Shown here one piece after another: positions 54,424-62,486 of a stretch of DNA of 64,000 bases; the first letter of the stretch is position 1; the number at the start of each line of letters is the position of its first letter. Origin of the DNA: Saccharibacillus sacchari DSM 19268. GTDB lineage: Bacteria > Bacillota > Bacilli > Paenibacillales > Paenibacillaceae. A program made the position numbers and the translations under genes. Location of the stretch: positions 1,082,407 to 1,146,406 of the forward strand of contig NZ_KK073875.1 of NCBI RefSeq assembly GCF_000585395.1, given 5' to 3'. The notes beneath the pieces were generated by a model. That model saw only the letters and a program-made list of their open reading frames with translations, was not told the origin of the DNA and ran no database searches.

Positions 54424-55045
54424 AGAGAACGAAAAGACCGTTCGGCAAACGACGACGCCGACGAAAAGCGCCGGCCTGCCGTTCGACTGGAACGGGTTTC
54501 CGAAGCTGGACACGCCCCGCCTGATTCTGCGCCAAGCGGTTCACGGCGACAGGGAAGGCTTTTTCGCGCTTTACGCGGACGAAGAAGTAATGCGTTACAT
54601 GCCGCTCGACCCGTTCGAATCGATTGAGGAAGCGGACGACGAAATGGGCTGGCACGCCCGCATTTTCCGCGAACGAACGGGGCTCCGCTGGATGATCGAA
54701 GAAAAGGACACCGGATCTTTCGTCGGCACCTGCGGATTTCTCGGCATCGAGCGACAGCATAACCGGATGGAGATCGGCTACGATCTGGCACGCCAGCATT
54801 GGGGCAAAGGCTATATGCCCGAAGCGGTCCGCGCCGTGCTGGGCTTCGGTTTCGGCCCGCTCGCGGCGAACAAGATCGAAGCCCGCGTCGACCCGGACAA
54901 TGCGGCTTCCGTCCGCCTGATGGACAAGCTCGGGTTCGTGCGGGAAGGCCTGCTGCGCCAGCACGAGTTCGAAAAAGGGCGTTACGTGGACCTTGCGGCT
55001 TACGCCATGCTTAAAAGCGATTTCGATTCGCTTCCGTGCTTCTAA
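54407..55045 (+). CDS. GNAT N-acetyltransferase (RimJ/RimL type)
   Basis: 212 residues; the start ATG lies inside the previous gene with GAGG upstream. After a charged, non-conserved N-terminus the domain begins with LDTPRLILRQAVHGD. The acetyl-CoA motif is RQHWGKGYMPEAVRAVLGFGF, and NAASVRLMDKLGFVREGLLR is motif B. Such enzymes acetylate protein N-termini or small amines. It ends before the terminator at 55061. Confidence 0.88.
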   Translation: MNETNEENEKTVRQTTTPTKSAGLPFDWNGFPKLDTPRLILRQAVHGDREGFFALYADEEVMRYMPLDPFESIEEADDEMGWHARIFRERTGLRWMIEEKDTGSFVGTCGFLGIERQHNRMEIGYDLARQHWGKGYMPEAVRAVLGFGFGPLAANKIEARVDPDNAASVRLMDKLGFVREGLLRQHEFEKGRYVDLAAYAMLKSDFDSLPCF

Positions 55046-55060
55046 CCACTTTAACGGTAA

Positions 55061-55106
55061 AAAACCGGGAACGTTCGCTTGTGCGAACGTTCCCGGTTTT
55101 CTTTTT
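55061..55106. terminator. Terminator between GNAT and small membrane protein genes
   Basis: AAAACCGGGAACGTTCGC pairs perfectly with GCGAACGTTCCCGGTTTT and TTTTT follows. Confidence 0.92.
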
Positions 55107-55125
55107 CCACGGAATAACTCTGATT

Positions 55126-55386
55126 TCACTGTCCGTACCCGTCCGTTCCGCCTTTATATTTCCCGTACGCTCCATAGGCGATGTACGCCGCGCCGATCAC
55201 AATATAGATATAACGCACCCAACTGAACCAAGTGCCCGGCTCGGCAAGGATTGAAGCCGCGACGCTCACGATGATCGCCATGGCCGCGTTTTCCGCCAAG
55301 TGATACTCCGCGCCGTAGCGAACGAGACGGAACGTGATGATTCCCGCCGAAACGAGCATTAATGCCAACATGATATATACGAGCAA
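55126..55386 (-). CDS. Small membrane protein, three TM helices
   Basis: 86 residues from a TTG at 55386 with GGAGG 8 nt upstream. Three hydrophobic segments (about 2-20, 34-48 and 55-73) and a short Gly/Lys tail. There are no recognised motifs. Similar small proteins with this layout occur widely in Paenibacillaceae with unknown role. Confidence 0.65.
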   Translation of the reverse strand: MLVYIMLALMLVSAGIITFRLVRYGAEYHLAENAAMAIIVSVAASILAEPGTWFSWVRYIYIVIGAAYIAYGAYGKYKGGTDGYGQ

Positions 55387-55537
55387 ATCGATGTTCCTCC
55401 TCCGTCTTCTCTTTTATCCCCATTATAGTCGATCTGACGTGCAGGGGCGATGAGCGGGACAGGGAGCATGGATGGATTGACGGCAAAAAAGCATCAAGCC
55501 TTTTTGAACCGCCGCTTTTGACCCGTTTGTTATTCGA

Positions 55538-56680
55538 TCACTTCTCCGTGCCAAGCCGTTCGATCAGCGCGGCAAGCAGCTTCGTTCTCGGCACAAGCGT
55601 GTCGATGCGCAAATACTCGTCCGCTTCGTGCAGATTCCCTCCTCTTGGTCCCAGCCCGTCGATTGTCGGAATGCCGAGCGCGGAAGTCAGGTTGCCGTCC
55701 GAGCCGGAACCGACGTTTTTGCCTATGATCGTTTCGCCGAGCTTGGCCGCTTCTTCAACAACAATCGCGAACAATCGGTCGGAACCTTCCGTCCGGATCG
55801 TCGGAGGACGCGTGATGCCGCCGATCAACTCTGTGCTTGTGCCTTCGATGTCGACCGCCGCGGCGATCTCCCGGATGCGTCCATCGTATTCGATCGCCTG
55901 CTCCGCCGTTTCCATGCGCAGATCAATCTTGGCAAAAGCGTTCGGCGCGATCGTATTCCCCGATGTCCCGCCTGCCACGATGCCCACATTCACATGCACG
56001 CCCGAAGGGGCATCCGTCAGCGCGTGCAGCTTGACGATCTTGTGCGCCAAATCTGCGATCGCACTGCGGCCTTTTTCCGGTTCCGCGCCCGAATGAGCCG
56101 CGACGCCGCGGATATGCAGATCGTATTTGCCGCCGCCCCGGCGCCCCGTGACCAACGTCCCTGCGTCGTCGCTCGGCTCTACGATCAAGGCATAACGGCT
56201 TAGCTTCGCCTGTTCTTCGATCAGCCGCCTGGAGTGCACGGAACCGATCTCTTCGTCCGTATTCAATACGAGACGCACCCGCCGATACGCTTCGCTGCCG
56301 ATCGCAATCAAATACTTCAGCGCGTACAGCGTAGTCGCCTGACTCCCCTTCATATCGACGACGCCCGGCCCATAAGCGCGCTGTTCATCCCGGGAAAAAG
56401 GTCTTGCCGCTACCGTTCCTTGCGGAAATACCGTATCCATATGCGCAACGATTAAGATATCGGGATCAACGGCGTCTTTATGCGTAATCAGCAAATTATC
56501 GCCGCGCTCGGTTTGTTCGTCTTTTTCCACCTTGAAGCCCAGCGCTTCGTAATGCTGCGCCAACACCGCTCTCACCGCATCGACGCCCGGCTTATCGAAC
56601 GTTCCACTGTCGATATTGACCAGACGTTCGAGCAGCGCCAAAATTTCAGTTTCGGCCGTCTCCCAATTCCATTTCCCCAT
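55538..56680 (-). CDS. M20-family metallopeptidase (carboxypeptidase G2-like)
   Basis: 380 residues. The zinc motifs are LIVAHMDTVFPQG (His, Asp), YGPGVVDMKGSQ (Asp) and LNTDEEIGSVHS (Glu base and ligand). The dimerisation lid runs about residues 175-285 (YDLHIRGVAAHSGAEPEKGRSA), and the final His ligand is in NLHEADEYL. It matches the glutamate carboxypeptidase/CPG2 branch, which removes C-terminal acidic residues, and acts in the cytoplasm. It is monocistronic. Confidence 0.9.
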   Translation of the reverse strand: MGKWNWETAETEILALLERLVNIDSGTFDKPGVDAVRAVLAQHYEALGFKVEKDEQTERGDNLLITHKDAVDPDILIVAHMDTVFPQGTVAARPFSRDEQRAYGPGVVDMKGSQATTLYALKYLIAIGSEAYRRVRLVLNTDEEIGSVHSRRLIEEQAKLSRYALIVEPSDDAGTLVTGRRGGGKYDLHIRGVAAHSGAEPEKGRSAIADLAHKIVKLHALTDAPSGVHVNVGIVAGGTSGNTIAPNAFAKIDLRMETAEQAIEYDGRIREIAAAVDIEGTSTELIGGITRPPTIRTEGSDRLFAIVVEEAAKLGETIIGKNVGSGSDGNLTSALGIPTIDGLGPRGGNLHEADEYLRIDTLVPRTKLLAALIERLGTEK

Positions 56681-56822
56681 TGTTTTTCGCCCCTTTTCCG
56701 TATTCTCCGTTTCATTATAGGCACGGGTACGTTTGGGTCAGGTTATAGAATTCGTTGGATACGGGAAAAAAGATTCGATAAGCGCAAAGAAAACTTTCCA
56801 ATATCCACGGTTTATGCCCAAC

Positions 56823-56851
56823 AAAAAAGCCTGCCCGAAGGCAAGCTTTTT
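56823..56851 (-). terminator. Terminator of the ABC exporter operon
   Basis: AAAAAGCCTGCC pairs with GGCAAGCTTTTT with one mismatch; A/T runs on both sides. Confidence 0.8.
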
Positions 56852-56939
56852 AACGTTGCGAGATAGATAGGCGTATCAGCCCGGACAGGTCTGCGTATCG
56901 AAACCCGCCAAGAACAGATAACCCACAGCGGCCGACGGT

Positions 56940-58793
56940 TCAATCTCCGGCTTCGCCTTCGATTCCCTGACCGTGATACAGCCCGCTATAGAACCCGCCC
57001 TGCTTCAGCAGCTCGTCGTGCGAACCGTGTTCGAGCAGGCCGCCGTCCTTCAAGACCAGAATCTGATCGGCTTGGCGAATCGTATTGAGACGATGGGCGA
57101 TCACGAAGCTGGTACGGCCTTTCATCAGGCGTTGAAGACCCTGCTGAATCTTGATCTCCGTCACCGTATCGATGCTGCTCGTCGCTTCATCGAGCACGAG
57201 GATCGCCGGATCGGCCAGCATGGCGCGAGCAATGGCGAGCAATTGCTTTTGCCCCTGGCTGATGCCGCTGCCGCCGTTGTCCAGCATCTTGTCGTAGCCG
57301 TCCTGCAAACGGGCGATAAACGAATGCGCGTTGGCGAGTTTCGCCGCTTCCTCAATCTCTTCGTCCGTTGCATCAAGCCGTCCGTACCGGATATTCTCGC
57401 GGATCGTGCCTTCGAACAAGAACGTCTCCTGAAGCACGAACGCCATATGCGAACGCAGATTTTCCCGTTGGATGCTGCCGATCTCGCGGCCGTCGATAGT
57501 GATTTTCCCGCCGCTGGCATCGTAGAAACGCGACAGCAGCTGAATCAGCGTCGTTTTGCCCGCGCCCGTCGGACCGACCAAAGCGATCGTCTCGCCGGGC
57601 TTGGCTTCGAACGAGATGTCCGACAGCGTATTTCGCCCTTCGTCATAACCGAACGAAACGCTGTCGAACTTGACCGAGCCTTCGATCTTGTCGAGCTTGG
57701 CCGCTTTGCCTTCGTCTTTGTTCTCCACTTCTTCGTCCATGATCTCGAATACCCGCTCCGCTCCGGCAATGGCCGATAACAGCGTGTTCCACTGATTCGC
57801 CAGATCGTTCAGCGGACGGGTGAATTGGCGCGCGTATTCGACGAACACGATGATGACGCCGATCGTCACCTGACCGTTGATCGCGAGAATGCCGCCGATC
57901 CCGGCAACCAGCGCGAAGCTGAGATTGTTCAGGCTGTTCATCAGTTTCGGAATCATGCCGGAAATGGTCTGCGCCCAAAAGCCGGACAAACGTATGCGCT
58001 CGTTGCGGACCGCAAACTCTTTTTTCACTCGGTCTTCCTGGGAAAAAGCTTTGATGATGCGTTGTCCCGACAGCGTTTCTTCAATATAGCCGTTCAGATC
58101 GCCGAGATTGCTCTGGCGTTCCTTGAACAGCGGGCCGGTGCGGCGGGTGATCCAGCGCATCCCGACCGCCATCAGCGGCACCACGATAAACGTAAGCAGC
58201 GTCAGCAGCGGGCTGAGACTGAGCATGACGCCGAGCGTCCCGAACAGGATCAGCACGCTGGAAAAAATCTGGATTGCCGAACTGTTAAGCGTGGCGCTGA
58301 CGTTCTCGATATCGTTCGTCACCCGGCTCATCAGCTCGCCTTGCTGGCGTTTGCCGAAAAACGGGATCGGAAGTTTATGCAGATGGGAAAACAGATCGAC
58401 TCTCATCCGGTACACCGTTTCCTGCGCGATCTCGATCATCCAGATGCTTTGCAGGAACATGGTAATCGGTCCGAGCAGGTACACGACGCCGAGCACGCCC
58501 AGGAACCAGACCCAACCCAGTCCCCAGAACGCGCCGTCGCCGCTCAAATAATCGTCGACCGCGACTCCGATCATGTACGGTCCCAGCAGCGACAACGCCG
58601 AACTGATTAACACCATGAACAACACGAGTCCGAGTTTCAGCTTGCGCTGGGCTAGGTATTTCCAGATGCGGGCCAATGTCCCGGATACGTTTTTGGCCCG
58701 CTTTTTCTTCTTGTATTCTCCGCTTGCTTTCGACGGATCCGCGATGACCGGAGGCCTCGGCTGGCGGAAAGCTTCAGTCCATCCATTAGGCAT
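56940..58793 (-). CDS. ABC exporter subunit, canonical ATPase (YfiC-type)
   Basis: 617 residues: six TM helices in about 45-350, then the nucleotide-binding domain. Walker A is GPTGAGKTTLI, the signature GGSGISQGQKQLLAIARA, Walker B ILVLDEATSSID with the catalytic Glu, and the H-loop VIAHRLN. The N-terminal 35 residues are an additional basic segment (KKKKRAKNVSG). It overlaps the upstream partner gene by 8 nt. With that partner it should form a heterodimeric multidrug-type exporter like YfiB/YfiC or BmrC/BmrD. Confidence 0.92.
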   Translation of the reverse strand: MPNGWTEAFRQPRPPVIADPSKASGEYKKKKRAKNVSGTLARIWKYLAQRKLKLGLVLFMVLISSALSLLGPYMIGVAVDDYLSGDGAFWGLGWVWFLGVLGVVYLLGPITMFLQSIWMIEIAQETVYRMRVDLFSHLHKLPIPFFGKRQQGELMSRVTNDIENVSATLNSSAIQIFSSVLILFGTLGVMLSLSPLLTLLTFIVVPLMAVGMRWITRRTGPLFKERQSNLGDLNGYIEETLSGQRIIKAFSQEDRVKKEFAVRNERIRLSGFWAQTISGMIPKLMNSLNNLSFALVAGIGGILAINGQVTIGVIIVFVEYARQFTRPLNDLANQWNTLLSAIAGAERVFEIMDEEVENKDEGKAAKLDKIEGSVKFDSVSFGYDEGRNTLSDISFEAKPGETIALVGPTGAGKTTLIQLLSRFYDASGGKITIDGREIGSIQRENLRSHMAFVLQETFLFEGTIRENIRYGRLDATDEEIEEAAKLANAHSFIARLQDGYDKMLDNGGSGISQGQKQLLAIARAMLADPAILVLDEATSSIDTVTEIKIQQGLQRLMKGRTSFVIAHRLNTIRQADQILVLKDGGLLEHGSHDELLKQGGFYSGLYHGQGIEGEAGD

Positions 58794-60582
58794 GCAGCGC
58801 TTCCCCCTGTTCGAATTGGGATTCGTAAATATGGCGGTACAATTCCGACACGCGCATCAATTCCTGGTGCGTGCCGCCCGCAATCAAACGGCCTTCGTCC
58901 AGCAGCAGGATCAGATCCGCCGCCTGCGTGGAGCTGATCTTCTGCGTGATCAGGAAAGTCGTGCACGAGATGTCTTCCAGCGCGCCGAGCAGACGGCTTT
59001 CCGTCGCCAGATCGAGCGCGCTCGTGCTGTCGTCGAGAATCAAAATGGACGGCTTGCGCACCAGCGCCCGGGCAATCGACAGCCGCTGTTTCTGCCCGCC
59101 GGACAGGTTTACGCCGCGTTGGCCGAGCTGCGTATCGTAGCCGTTCGGCAGCTTTTCCACCGTTTCGTGGATCTGGGCGATCTTCGCGGCTTCCTCGATC
59201 TCTTCGAACGTTGCATCCTCGCGTCCCCAAGCGATATTTTCGCGGATCGAGCCGGTGAACAGCAGTACTTCCTGCGGCACGTAACCGATGCTGCGGCGCA
59301 GATGCTCGGTGTCCCACTCGTCAATACTTCGACCGTCGATCATAATTTCGCCTTTGTCCCGATCATACAGATGCGGGATAAGCTGAACGAGCGACGACTT
59401 GCCCGATCCGGTCGCGCCCATGATCGCTACGCGCTTGCCCGCGCCGATCTCGAACGAAATCTCTTCCAGCACTTTGATGTCGCTGGTCGGATATTTGAAC
59501 GAAACGTTGCGGAATTCGACTTTGCCCGCGATCGCGGCGCCGCCGTAATGGGCGCTCGTCGCATCCGTCCGCGATTGCTCGAATGCAAGGGCGGAATCTC
59601 CGCTTTCGTGTCCGTAAGCCTTATTTTGCTTGAATTCGCCGTTTTCCGTATCCAGTACTTCCTTCACGCGCTGCGCCGAAGCCCCGGCACGCGAGAAGGT
59701 TACGGCGATCCAGGAAAAGGCCGACAGCGCGCCGATGGTACGCAGCGCATAGTTGGCGACCGCGACCACTTCGCCGACGCTGGCGCTGCCGGACGCGATA
59801 TCCGCGCGGCCGAACCACAGCACGGCGATAATCGAAGCATTCATGACGAGCATGATGAACGGCATCGTCGTTTCGGTCAGACGCAGCGCGGCTACCGTAT
59901 TCTTCATCAGTTTGCCGCTGGAAGCGGCGAAGCGCCCGTTCTCGTGCTTCATGCGAACGAATACGCGGATCAGGCGGATGCCGGTCAGGTTTTCCTGAAT
60001 GACGCCGTTCACCTTGTCCAGACGCTTCTGCACGTTCTTGAACATCGCGCCCGCGCGGCGCATGATCCACAATACGAAGACCAACAGCAACGGCACCGTG
60101 AGCGCAAGCAGCAGACCCAGCTTGAAATTGACGATCATCGCCATCGCGACGCTGCCGATCACGACAAGCGGCACGCGGGTCATGAAGCGCAGGCTCATAA
60201 ATATGGTGTCTTGCAGCATCGTGATGTCGCCCGTCATTCGAGTGATCAACGAAGACGTGGCGAATTTGCTGAACACCGAATACGAAAACGATTGCACTTT
60301 ATCGTACAAAGTCTCGCGCAAATCGCTGGCGAATCCTTGGCTGGCATAAGAAGCGAAGAACGAACTGGCGATACCGGCCGCGAACGCGAACAGGGTACCG
60401 AGCAGCAGAACGCCGCCCCACATCCAAACGACGCTGAGGTCCGAATTGGCGATCCCGTCGTCGATGATCTTCGAGATGAGGTACGGCTGCGCCAGTTCGA
60501 CCGTCAGCTCGATCACCATCATCAGCAGCGCGAGCAGCGATGCGGTGCGGTACTTCTTTAAAAAGGAAAAGACAAGCGACAT
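58786..60582 (-). CDS. ABC exporter subunit with degenerate ATP site (YfiB-type)
   Basis: 598 residues from the ATG at 60582 (GGAGG upstream); a longer frame from 60732 lacks an RBS and starts before the TM region. Six TM helices, then the NBD: Walker A GATGSGKSSLV, signature NLSGGQKQRLSIARAL, Walker B LILDDSTSALD with Asp instead of the catalytic Glu, and Gln (ITQKIS) instead of the switch His. The two substitutions are those of the inactive half in heterodimeric exporters. It is the first gene of the two-gene operon. Confidence 0.92.
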   Translation of the reverse strand: MSLVFSFLKKYRTASLLALLMMVIELTVELAQPYLISKIIDDGIANSDLSVVWMWGGVLLLGTLFAFAAGIASSFFASYASQGFASDLRETLYDKVQSFSYSVFSKFATSSLITRMTGDITMLQDTIFMSLRFMTRVPLVVIGSVAMAMIVNFKLGLLLALTVPLLLVFVLWIMRRAGAMFKNVQKRLDKVNGVIQENLTGIRLIRVFVRMKHENGRFAASSGKLMKNTVAALRLTETTMPFIMLVMNASIIAVLWFGRADIASGSASVGEVVAVANYALRTIGALSAFSWIAVTFSRAGASAQRVKEVLDTENGEFKQNKAYGHESGDSALAFEQSRTDATSAHYGGAAIAGKVEFRNVSFKYPTSDIKVLEEISFEIGAGKRVAIMGATGSGKSSLVQLIPHLYDRDKGEIMIDGRSIDEWDTEHLRRSIGYVPQEVLLFTGSIRENIAWGREDATFEEIEEAAKIAQIHETVEKLPNGYDTQLGQRGVNLSGGQKQRLSIARALVRKPSILILDDSTSALDLATESRLLGALEDISCTTFLITQKISSTQAADLILLLDEGRLIAGGTHQELMRVSELYRHIYESQFEQGEALHA

Positions 60583-60922
60583 AATCATTCCTCCGAACCC
60601 TACGACCGTATTTTCATAACCTTGCAAACAGACGATATTTCCAGTATACCGGATTCTTCCTGACATGAGCCTGACAGTAAGCCACAAATCGTTAACCTTT
60701 TTACAAATTGCTGATCTTCTTCTTACCGACATGATATGTTAAAAATTATTTACCCTTCCCTTAGGCGGAATAACTTGGTTTGCGCAGAGAAAGATAAAAT
60801 TTCGTATATTTATGCGTGATTGATCAGGGATCGATTGGGTAACTATACCAACGAGCGAAGGCGGCGCGATGATCCGCAAGTACGCGCCGCCCTAAATCTA
60901 ACTATTCGAAGGAGTGTATCCC
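60583..60922. other. Intergenic region with a leader stem-loop before the SDR gene
   Basis: Divergent promoters of the exporter operon and the SDR gene, AT-rich at 60720-60820. GGCGGCGCG (60860-60868) and CGCGCCGCC (60883-60891) form a perfect 9-bp stem 20 nt before the SDR ribosome site, without a T-run. No gene is seen. Confidence 0.45.
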
Positions 60923-61723
60923 TTGTCCTATTCTCCACGAATGAACGGCAAAGTCTCGGTCGTCACCGGAGCCGGTTCCGGCATCGGACGCGCCGCCGCG
61001 CTGCGGCTGGCCGAAGAAGGTTCCAAAGTCGCCCTGATCGATCTGCATGCGGACGCCGCCGACAAAGTTCGCGCGGAGATCGAAGCGGCAGGCGGACAAG
61101 CGCTGGCGCTGACCGTCGACATCTCCGAGCCGACGCAGTATCGCGACGCGCTGAAGCAGGTTGCGGCTGAATACGGCAAAATCGACACGCTGTTCGCCAA
61201 CGCGGGCATTCTCGGCGTCGTCGGCCCGATTGAATCCATTGAAGACGACGATTGGGACAAGACGCTGATGAACAACGTCAAAGGCACGTTCACCAGCGTC
61301 AAATATGCCATTCCTTACCTCAAAGAAAACGGCAAAGGCAGCATCGTGCTGACCAGTTCCCTCAGCGGCACGCGCGTCTTTTCGCAAAAAGGATTCTCTG
61401 CCTACAGTACGTCCAAAGCGTCGATCGCCGCGTTCGGCCAGATGGCCGCTTTCGAGCTGGCACCGTCCAATATCCGGGTCAACATCGTCGCGCCGGGCAC
61501 GATCGAGACGAATATCTCCGATACCGGCGATCAGGAACCGGAAGTCGAGAACATGAAAACGAAGCCCGTCGAATTCCCGGAAGGCACCGTTCCCCTGCCC
61601 GAAGGCAGCGGCAAGCCGGAGCAGGTCGCGAATCTGGTGCTGTTCCTGCTGTCGGACGAAGCGGATCACGTGAGCGGAGCGGTGGTGCATATCGACGGGG
61701 CGGAATCGTTGTTCGTGGGGTAA
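60923..61723 (+). CDS. Short-chain dehydrogenase/reductase
   Basis: 266 residues from the TTG at 60923 with AAGGAG 8 nt upstream; the GTG at 60914 overlaps that site. Classical SDR: VVTGAGSGIGRAAAL (cofactor), DLHADA after beta-2 (Asp favours NAD), NAGILG, the catalytic Ser in VLTSSLSG and YSTSKAS (Tyr-x3-Lys). The C-terminus GAVVHIDGAESLFVG is standard. The substrate is unknown. It is monocistronic. Confidence 0.92.
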   Translation: MSYSPRMNGKVSVVTGAGSGIGRAAALRLAEEGSKVALIDLHADAADKVRAEIEAAGGQALALTVDISEPTQYRDALKQVAAEYGKIDTLFANAGILGVVGPIESIEDDDWDKTLMNNVKGTFTSVKYAIPYLKENGKGSIVLTSSLSGTRVFSQKGFSAYSTSKASIAAFGQMAAFELAPSNIRVNIVAPGTIETNISDTGDQEPEVENMKTKPVEFPEGTVPLPEGSGKPEQVANLVLFLLSDEADHVSGAVVHIDGAESLFVG

Positions 61724-61787
61724 AGCCTGCCTTTAGATAGGCTCGGGATGTCGAGAAAGTCGCGTTGGCGCGCGAAGACAAAAGACT

Positions 61788-61905
61788 CCGAGAAAAATTC
61801 GTTCCGGTCGCGTGTTGAAATCGGGAAAAAAGATTAAAGTTTTATTGGAATTTTCCCGATTTCAAAGGCGAACACTATCGTTCCTTCACTGAATTTCTCT
61901 CTCCG
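61788..61905 (+). repeat. Repeat family 2, copy 3
   Basis: The inner stem TTGAAATCGGGAAAA pairs with TTTTCCCGATTTCAA, then GGCGAACAC and the right block TCACTGAATTTCTCTCTCCG. It is enclosed by a further 13-bp inverted repeat, TGTCGAGAAAGTC at 61749 and its complement at 61929. Confidence 0.8.
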
Positions 61906-61946
61906 TCTTCTGTCTTCCAGCTACGTTAGACTTTCTCGACACGTTC

Positions 61947-61976
61947 GCCTGCCTTTCGGCAGGCTTTTCTTTTTTC
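61947..61976 (+). terminator. Terminator downstream of the SDR gene and repeat copy 3
   Basis: GCCTGCC-TTTC-GGCAGGC followed by a long T-rich tract. Confidence 0.85.
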
Positions 61977-61987
61977 TTTTTCCAAAA

Positions 61988-62212
61988 ATGCTTAGTCATG
62001 CCCTCTGGGATCATGTGAGCAGGATCGAAAATTGCCTGAATCAAAACTACGGTACGGTTTATAGCGCGAAGCATGCTTTTGACGTGCGGTATACCGTTCG
62101 CAAGGCCGGAGAAGGCTATTCGATCACCATGTCTTTGGACAATCTGACGGATATACGTACTCTGCTTCAGGACGATGGGGAACTGAGCTTGATGTCGCAA
62201 ACTTATCTTTAA
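61988..62212 (+). CDS. Small hypothetical protein
   Basis: 74 residues between two terminators. No ribosome site precedes the ATG; a GTG at 62014 is no better. The amino-acid pattern (YSAKHAFDVRYTVRKAGEGYSITMSLDNLTDI) looks coding, with alternating strands. The gene is on its own, and I am not sure it is expressed. Confidence 0.4.
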   Translation: MLSHALWDHVSRIENCLNQNYGTVYSAKHAFDVRYTVRKAGEGYSITMSLDNLTDIRTLLQDDGELSLMSQTYL

Positions 62213-62245
62213 GATTGTTTTCGGACTTCCATAGTCGATCTGTTG

Positions 62246-62282
62246 AAAAAAGCTGTCCGCCGCAAATGGCAGGACAGCTTTT
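62246..62282. terminator. Terminator after the small ORF
   Basis: AAAAAGCTGTCC pairs with GGACAGCTTTT. Confidence 0.8.
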
Positions 62283-62310
62283 CGCTTTACTCTTTTTCGG
62301 CAGACCTGTC

Positions 62311-62474
62311 TAGGGCGTGTACGCAAACTCCGCCAGGAGCAGATTGAGCTGAATTTTCGTTCTCGGCAAGGAATTTTTCTGAAGGCGTGCCGGGGCACGT
62401 CAAGGGAAAATGACGCCGCAGAGGGCGAAAAGGCAGGTCAAGATGCATGGCGTTGAGTTTGCGTACACGCCCTA
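62311..62474. repeat. Repeat family 1, copy D (complete, 164 bp)
   Basis: Perfect 20-bp termini and TA flanks. It is nearly identical to copy C over its whole length but lacks the internal 38-bp hairpin segment between GACGCCGC and AGAGGGCG. It lies 12 bp past the 3' end of the GH3 gene. Confidence 0.88.
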
Positions 62475-62486
62475 GGATGCGTTTGA

